A stretch of 26,563 nucleotides of DNA, from the NCBI GenBank assembly GCA_910589055.1, contig CAJURN010000024.1, forward strand, positions 1-26,563, in the 5' to 3' direction. How positions within the stretch are numbered: the stretch's first letter is position 1; the number at the start of each line of letters is the position of its first letter. The DNA is from an uncultured Muribaculaceae bacterium. Lineage in GTDB: Bacteria; Bacteroidota; Bacteroidia; Bacteroidales; Muribaculaceae. The position numbers and the translations under genes were made by a program. Below, piece after piece: positions 21,718 to 26,563 of this stretch. Below the pieces are notes generated by a model. The model was not told the DNA's origin and made no database searches. It saw nothing but the letters and a program-made list of their open reading frames with translations.

Positions 21718-24700
21718 TTACTTCACAATCTTGGAGGTGAGGTTGCCGCTGCGGAGAATGTACAGGCCTGCAGAGAGGTTTTCGGTAGCCTCGTCGGCAG
21801 GTACACCGCTGCGCAGAAGAATACCGCTCACGTTGTACACATCCACAACGGTATCGCCTGAAATCTCAACAGCTCCGATGCCGGTTGTGGTGAAGATGTC
21901 GCTCTGCTCGTCGTTAAGTAGGATATGAGTAATCTTATCGTTTGCATTGGGTAAGCTGATGTATGCTCGGTGAGCTGCTACAACAGGGTTTTCTTCTTCT
22001 CCAACTCGGGTGAAGGCCGAACCTACGCTCGAGTTGTGGTTCATTACAAACTCACCTGCTGACGGGGTTTGTTCGGAGTGAGAGCCAACGAGCATGCCGG
22101 AATCGTCTTTATATGTTGACAAGTCGCCTGTCGGAATTCCGGTGAATATGAAAGTATTGGTTTGAGCGGCTGCGGCGCGCTTCGCTGCAATCTGTTCGGG
22201 CTGCTCAGATTCGTCGGGCTGTACGTAGGCACGATATTCCACGATGTAGGGCACGTTGGCCTTGAGTTCGAATGGATCGGGTGTCGCGAGTTCGAGCTGA
22301 ACGTGGAATTCATGTTCATAAGAACTCTTGATTTCCCAAAGGTCAAGGTCTGCATAACGGTCGTCGCCCATGTCAACGTCGAAAGGCAGAATGATTGTGT
22401 CGTATTGACCCATAGGAGTGTATTCGATAACTTCGGGAGCCTGCAGAAGAGTAAGCGCGAAATCATCGGCCTTGAACCAAGGGCCCATCGACAGAGGTTC
22501 GTTTTCAGGGAAGAATGTTCCGTTGGGTGTGGGATAGATACCGAATGTAAGGTCGGAAGCATCTTCCGTAAGAGTGATTTCCATGGATACTGTCATGAAA
22601 TCAGCTCCGCCTGTGGTGGTGATTACATCCGAAGGTGCGCCGTTGACAACAAAGTAGAACTGGTTTCCTGCGTCAGAAGCAAGTTTTGCCGATACGCGGT
22701 ATTTTCCGGCGGGGACACCTGTGGTAGTTGTCCAGATCGGGTTTGCCTTGCCGTTCATCCAAGTATTGAACAGGTATTTTCCGTCGATACCGCCGGTGCC
22801 GTATATGCCGCCTTCATTTCCGATTACAACCTTGGTGTCGGCGCTCGGGGGCATAACGGTGTTCCAACCGGTGAGGTCTCCGAGTTCGAAGCTCTGGTTG
22901 AGGATTGCACCGCTCATATCGGCTCCTGCTTCGGTCTGGGAGAAGATGAGAGCGCGGAGTCGTGCATAGAGCTCGTTAATTTCGGCGAGACCGTTGGAAC
23001 CCTCCATCGGGTCGGCCACATGGTCGCTTTCGATGTGTTTATCGTAGAGGTCGCGGTAGTCGGATGCATCCCACTGTACGCGGTACTTGTCGGGGAGTTC
23101 AGCTGCGATTTCGTTGGCTCGGTCAATGGCTTTCTGCAGGCGGTCGTAGAAGAAACATACCTTCTGGTCGCCGTGGCGGGTAAGTTCGAATTTATCTACT
23201 TTGTACCATGTTCCGCCGAAGTCATCATAAGAGCCGTCTTCGTTGCATCCACCCACGGAGATTGTGACTTCCGTCGTGTTCGCGGCAACATCAAATTCCA
23301 TACTGAGCACCTCGCCCACTTCTTTGGCGCGTGAAAGCTGGAAGTTCTGCTTCTGACCGTTGGCGTCCATATATACCCAGTTGTTCTGGTCGGAAGCGAA
23401 GGTTGCGCGCAGACGGTAGTGACCTGCAGGAAGGCCTTTGATAGTCTGCTTGAGTATAGTGCCACGGTTTTCATCCCAGGTGTTGAACAGGTATGTGCCG
23501 TCAGCACTGCTCATTGTGTATGTGTCATTGGCGATTTCTTTCACGCCGGTATCACCGTCATAAGCGCGATCCCAACCGAGCGATTGACCGAATTCGAATC
23601 CGGGGTTGATGATGGCGTTGGTGAAACTTACACCGTCGGTGTTGGGCTGGCTGTAGACTTTGGCACGGAGCAATTCATAGATTTCATAGAATTCTTTAGT
23701 TCCGTCGCCTTCAAGAGTCAGGTTGTCAAGCATGGCCTGATATGCCGAGAGATTCCAGTCGTCGGAGTATGGCGAACCCATCTGATTGACACGTTCGGTG
23801 GCATCCTTAATGGCGAGGCTGAGGATTTCGTAACCTCCGGCATCATTCTGGTCGCCGACACGGGTTAGAACGAAATTGTCGGCAGTGAAAGCTCCGTCGC
23901 AGCGTACACCTACGGTTGCCGTACCTTTGGATACGATGAACTTAAGGCTTGCCTCGGTAAGCTGTCCGGCAGTACCTGCTACGGCAGACGACTCAAAATC
24001 ATCGGCGAAAATAACGGCTCCGGGGGTCACGTGTGCCTTGAGTTCGTAGATGCCGTTGGGCAAAGTCACTTCGAAGGTATATTTCAGCTCGCCGCCGTCG
24101 GCCTTGACGAGATATTCGCCGTCTGTGGCAGCGTCAGATTTCTCGACACGGGCGTTGGTGGCGTTGTTGGTCCAATATGAGAGGTCGCCGCGCTCGAAGG
24201 AATTGTTGAGGATGGCGTAACGCATGTCGGCGGGGATGGCCGACTGCTTTGTGGCGGCTTTGGCAAGAGCAATGTATGTGTTCTTGATTTCAGTGGAGCC
24301 GTCACCTGTAATTCTACGGTTGTTGTAAAGGTCGACTACGGCACGATTGCTGTATGATGAAAGTCCCATTTCGTCAGCTTTAGCCTGTGCATCGTCGATG
24401 GCTACTTTGACGCGGTCAAGGGTTGCGAGGTCTTCCGCAGTCGGACCGTAGTAGGTCAATACAAAGTTATCGAAAGTCATCCATGTCTCACTTTTTGTGT
24501 GAGGTTTGTTGATTACGATATCAAGTTTATTGTTTGTTAACGTTATTTCGGTTTCTAATGTATATAAACCTTTGTTGAAATAAGCTGCTGCACCTTTCAT
24601 GCTGTTAGGAACCCATGCATTATTGGATTGGATGTCTTGGCCTACGAGCACATCTTTCTCATTTTTTTCACCAGGATATAGCATAGAGGATTGCGCACCG

Positions 24701-26454
24701 GAGGATATATCGTTAAAACCTACTTTGGTACTATTGAATGAAACATAGAAATCGGCGTTCCCGTTACGAGTAAATCCTTGAAAAGAAACTTTATATACGC
24801 CATTAGGAAGGCCTGTTATGGATTGAGATACAGTTCCGTTTGATTTAGAAGTACTCCAGCTGTTGATTTTGGAGTTATACATTTCACCAATGAAATTTGA
24901 AGACACGAGGTCATCTACATTTAGGCCATCTTTAAGGTTGCATGTGTTAGTCGTTTTTGTAATTACCCATGAATCAACATCGCTGTCGTTACGGCTGAAG
25001 TTGGCACCTTTAATAAAGTAAGTGGCATCAAAAGGATTTGTCTCAGAGGCTTCACTGATAAGTCTGTCGGTAAGTTCTTTTTCAGATAGCATTTCCCATT
25101 GTTGAACGGGGTTGCCATCGTATGATGATGCAATTTGGACGACCTTATCCCCGTCAACGGTTAGAGCATTTTGTCCGTTGGTGCTGATTGTGACGTACGA
25201 GGTTCCTTCGATGGGTTTGAATGTGAAAGGATAGTCTCCGCTTGCGTCCATCCATAATCCATCACTGAGAGAGTTAAGTGTTGTGCGGATATAGAACTGT
25301 TGATCTGCGCCGTCTACCTGTTCGAGTTTTACTCGATTACCTGTTCTTGATACGACAGCACGTGTTCCCCAATTTGCTCCGGCGGCAAGGAATTCGCCTG
25401 TTCCAACATTACGGATATAGTATTCACCGGCGTTGAGTTCTCCTGAAACATTCTCGATTTCGAAGTCAATCACAATAGGGAAGTGGTCGGAAACCTCGGA
25501 ACCGTCAGGCCATGTATAGTCTGTGTCCTGAAGATAGTTGAGCGCGGTGAGTCTTGTCTTGGAATCGGTGTTGTTGATGTAGAAAACTTTGTCAACAACT
25601 TCTGCGGTCTGGAAAGCTTCGTGGTTGGTGCCGTCGAACTTATCCGGTTTCATGAGGGCAGGATCTCCGAGATTTGGCATTACTCCCTTGCGGGCGTAAT
25701 CAATCCACGGGTCATGGATTTCGAAACGGGGGTCTTCGTTGATGCGGTCAAACATGAGCCCCTTCATATTGTCGCGCGTATAGCGGCAGTTGGTGTCACC
25801 CATGATGAGGATGGGACGTTTGTTGTTGCTGGCAAGAATCATGTCGACGAGCTGTTTCATTTGGTCTTCTCGGGCAAGATTGTCTTTTTCGCTTGTCTCA
25901 GCGTCCATGTGCAGGATGTAGACATCCATTTCAAGACCGGCGCCAACGCTTACTGTATAGTAGCGGAAGCCCTTGGCAATCAATTGGTCGGCTCCATCGC
26001 TCGTAATACCGTTTCGGGTATTCCATAGATACCATGCCTCGTCAGTGGCCTTGATACCAGTTGCTGATTTCCAAAGGAGGTTAAGACCATCGGTGTCAAA
26101 CCATTTTGTACCATTGAGGTATGGTATTACATTGGTTACACTTGCAGGAATTTTGCCTCGGTAAGTACCTGTGGAATAGATACTGCTGATTTCCGACATT
26201 AACTGGTCGTTGTAGTTGAAGTTCTCGGATACCCCGAAGAAATCCCATCCTTTCTGAGATACGAGCTTGCTCATATAGAGCGTACCGTCCTCCTGTGGAC
26301 CCTCTTCATTGAGATTTACATTCACCACACCGGCGGCCTTGACTGTCGGAGGCAGACCGTCTACGTTCAGACACGCAGCGGTAAAGGTCTTCTTCTGCGC
26401 CACTGCTGGCAGTGTCAGGAGAAGACACAGCAAGAACAAAAGTTTCTTGAACAT
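21718..26454 (-). CDS. Large secreted endonuclease/exonuclease/phosphatase (EEP) protein with multiple binding modules
   Basis: The 1578-aa product has a Sec signal peptide (hydrophobic 5-19, PAVAQ|K). Residues about 22-335 form an EEP (DNase I/sphingomyelinase-type) catalytic domain with its expected metal and catalytic residues: NVDGLP (Asn30), SENF (Glu77), HMDA (His182, Asp184), GDTN (Asp220, Asn222) and SDHFP (Asp323, His324). It may cut a phosphodiester in a lipid, nucleic acid or another substrate; NVDGLP and HMDA resemble the sphingomyelinase-C-like branch. Then follow a beta-trefoil/ricin-like region (about 340-455) and four jelly-roll-like modules beginning near 474, 744, 943 and 1178, the last three with AILN.SFE.GDL..W-like openings, joined by helical linkers. 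A beta-rich domain and a short C-terminal segment (VDVYNVSGILLRSG to KIVK), similar to a T9SS type A sorting domain, end the protein. The block at 24480-25000 is much lower in GC. A terminator follows at 21656. Confidence 0.85.
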   Translation of the reverse strand: MFKKLLFLLCLLLTLPAVAQKKTFTAACLNVDGLPPTVKAAGVVNVNLNEEGPQEDGTLYMSKLVSQKGWDFFGVSENFNYNDQLMSEISSIYSTGTYRGKIPASVTNVIPYLNGTKWFDTDGLNLLWKSATGIKATDEAWYLWNTRNGITSDGADQLIAKGFRYYTVSVGAGLEMDVYILHMDAETSEKDNLAREDQMKQLVDMILASNNKRPILIMGDTNCRYTRDNMKGLMFDRINEDPRFEIHDPWIDYARKGVMPNLGDPALMKPDKFDGTNHEAFQTAEVVDKVFYINNTDSKTRLTALNYLQDTDYTWPDGSEVSDHFPIVIDFEIENVSGELNAGEYYIRNVGTGEFLAAGANWGTRAVVSRTGNRVKLEQVDGADQQFYIRTTLNSLSDGLWMDASGDYPFTFKPIEGTSYVTISTNGQNALTVDGDKVVQIASSYDGNPVQQWEMLSEKELTDRLISEASETNPFDATYFIKGANFSRNDSDVDSWVITKTTNTCNLKDGLNVDDLVSSNFIGEMYNSKINSWSTSKSNGTVSQSITGLPNGVYKVSFQGFTRNGNADFYVSFNSTKVGFNDISSGAQSSMLYPGEKNEKDVLVGQDIQSNNAWVPNSMKGAAAYFNKGLYTLETEITLTNNKLDIVINKPHTKSETWMTFDNFVLTYYGPTAEDLATLDRVKVAIDDAQAKADEMGLSSYSNRAVVDLYNNRRITGDGSTEIKNTYIALAKAATKQSAIPADMRYAILNNSFERGDLSYWTNNATNARVEKSDAATDGEYLVKADGGELKYTFEVTLPNGIYELKAHVTPGAVIFADDFESSAVAGTAGQLTEASLKFIVSKGTATVGVRCDGAFTADNFVLTRVGDQNDAGGYEILSLAIKDATERVNQMGSPYSDDWNLSAYQAMLDNLTLEGDGTKEFYEIYELLRAKVYSQPNTDGVSFTNAIINPGFEFGQSLGWDRAYDGDTGVKEIANDTYTMSSADGTYLFNTWDENRGTILKQTIKGLPAGHYRLRATFASDQNNWVYMDANGQKQNFQLSRAKEVGEVLSMEFDVAANTTEVTISVGGCNEDGSYDDFGGTWYKVDKFELTRHGDQKVCFFYDRLQKAIDRANEIAAELPDKYRVQWDASDYRDLYDKHIESDHVADPMEGSNGLAEINELYARLRALIFSQTEAGADMSGAILNQSFELGDLTGWNTVMPPSADTKVVIGNEGGIYGTGGIDGKYLFNTWMNGKANPIWTTTTGVPAGKYRVSAKLASDAGNQFYFVVNGAPSDVITTTGGADFMTVSMEITLTEDASDLTFGIYPTPNGTFFPENEPLSMGPWFKADDFALTLLQAPEVIEYTPMGQYDTIILPFDVDMGDDRYADLDLWEIKSSYEHEFHVQLELATPDPFELKANVPYIVEYRAYVQPDESEQPEQIAAKRAAAAQTNTFIFTGIPTGDLSTYKDDSGMLVGSHSEQTPSAGEFVMNHNSSVGSAFTRVGEEENPVVAAHRAYISLPNANDKITHILLNDEQSDIFTTTGIGAVEISGDTVVDVYNVSGILLRSGVPADEATENLSAGLYILRSGNLTSKIVK

Positions 26455-26500
26455 TTGGTAATAGAATTTAAGTATAAAAATATTATAGTAGTTTCAGTTG

Positions 26501-26527
26501 CGAAAGTATCCGGTCTTGACACCGGAT
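26501..26527 (-). promoter_or_regulatory. Possible promoter with an adjacent inverted repeat upstream of the EEP gene
   Basis: ATCCGGT (26508-26514) and ACCGGAT (26521-26527) form a perfect 7-bp inverted repeat with a 6-base spacer. A near-consensus -7 box TACTTTCG (minus strand, 26508-26501) overlaps its edge by one base. No convincing -33 element is seen. The layout is that of an operator over a promoter about 50 bases before the ATG at 26454. The rest of the right edge (26528-26563) shows nothing I can name. Confidence 0.4.
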
Positions 26528-26563
26528 GATGGTGATACCATGCTGTTTCAAGCAGAAAAGCGC

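Overview
The window reads as a chromosomal segment of a Bacteroidales gut bacterium, most likely Muribaculaceae-like. This rests on mid-50s GC, the absence of clear Shine-Dalgarno sites, several promoters of the Bacteroidetes TTTG / TAnnTTTG type, and Bacteroidetes protein families (LptE lipoprotein, DUF4369-type lipoprotein, the large-module secreted EEP protein). The genus is inferred from general knowledge, not from a search.

Left arm (1-10514, all + strand). The 3' end of a tRNA-Asp and its terminator are followed by a tight envelope cluster: an acyltransferase, a sigma-54 activator, LptE, a TPR-like protein and SecG. Next come a U32 (TrhP-like) protein, a lipoprotein with an almost leaderless promoter, and the YifB/ComM AAA+ ATPase. 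Directly after yifB is the most unusual gene of the window: an intact HUH/Y1 nuclease of the RAYT type fused to a DprA/SMF-like Rossmann domain, with a perfect 20-bp palindrome in front of it. An NhaC-type antiporter closes the arm and overlaps folK tail to tail.

Right arm (10497-26563, all - strand). In transcription order from the right edge: a 1578-aa secreted EEP-phosphodiesterase with several binding modules and a strong terminator; a LexA-like S24 regulator overlapping rnhB; a short-repeat intergenic region; an Lrp/AsnC regulator, a GH13 lipoprotein, a membrane-anchored pseudokinase and a GNAT protein in one run; then rimP-nusA-infB-folK. The rimP operon has a clear promoter followed by a terminator-like hairpin inside its leader, which looks like an attenuator.

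Most of the window is core housekeeping. The accessory interest lies in the RAYT-DprA-like fusion next to yifB/comM (both partners point to single-stranded DNA handling), the degenerate tail-anchored kinase, the rimP leader attenuator, and the modular EEP protein with a low-GC insert.
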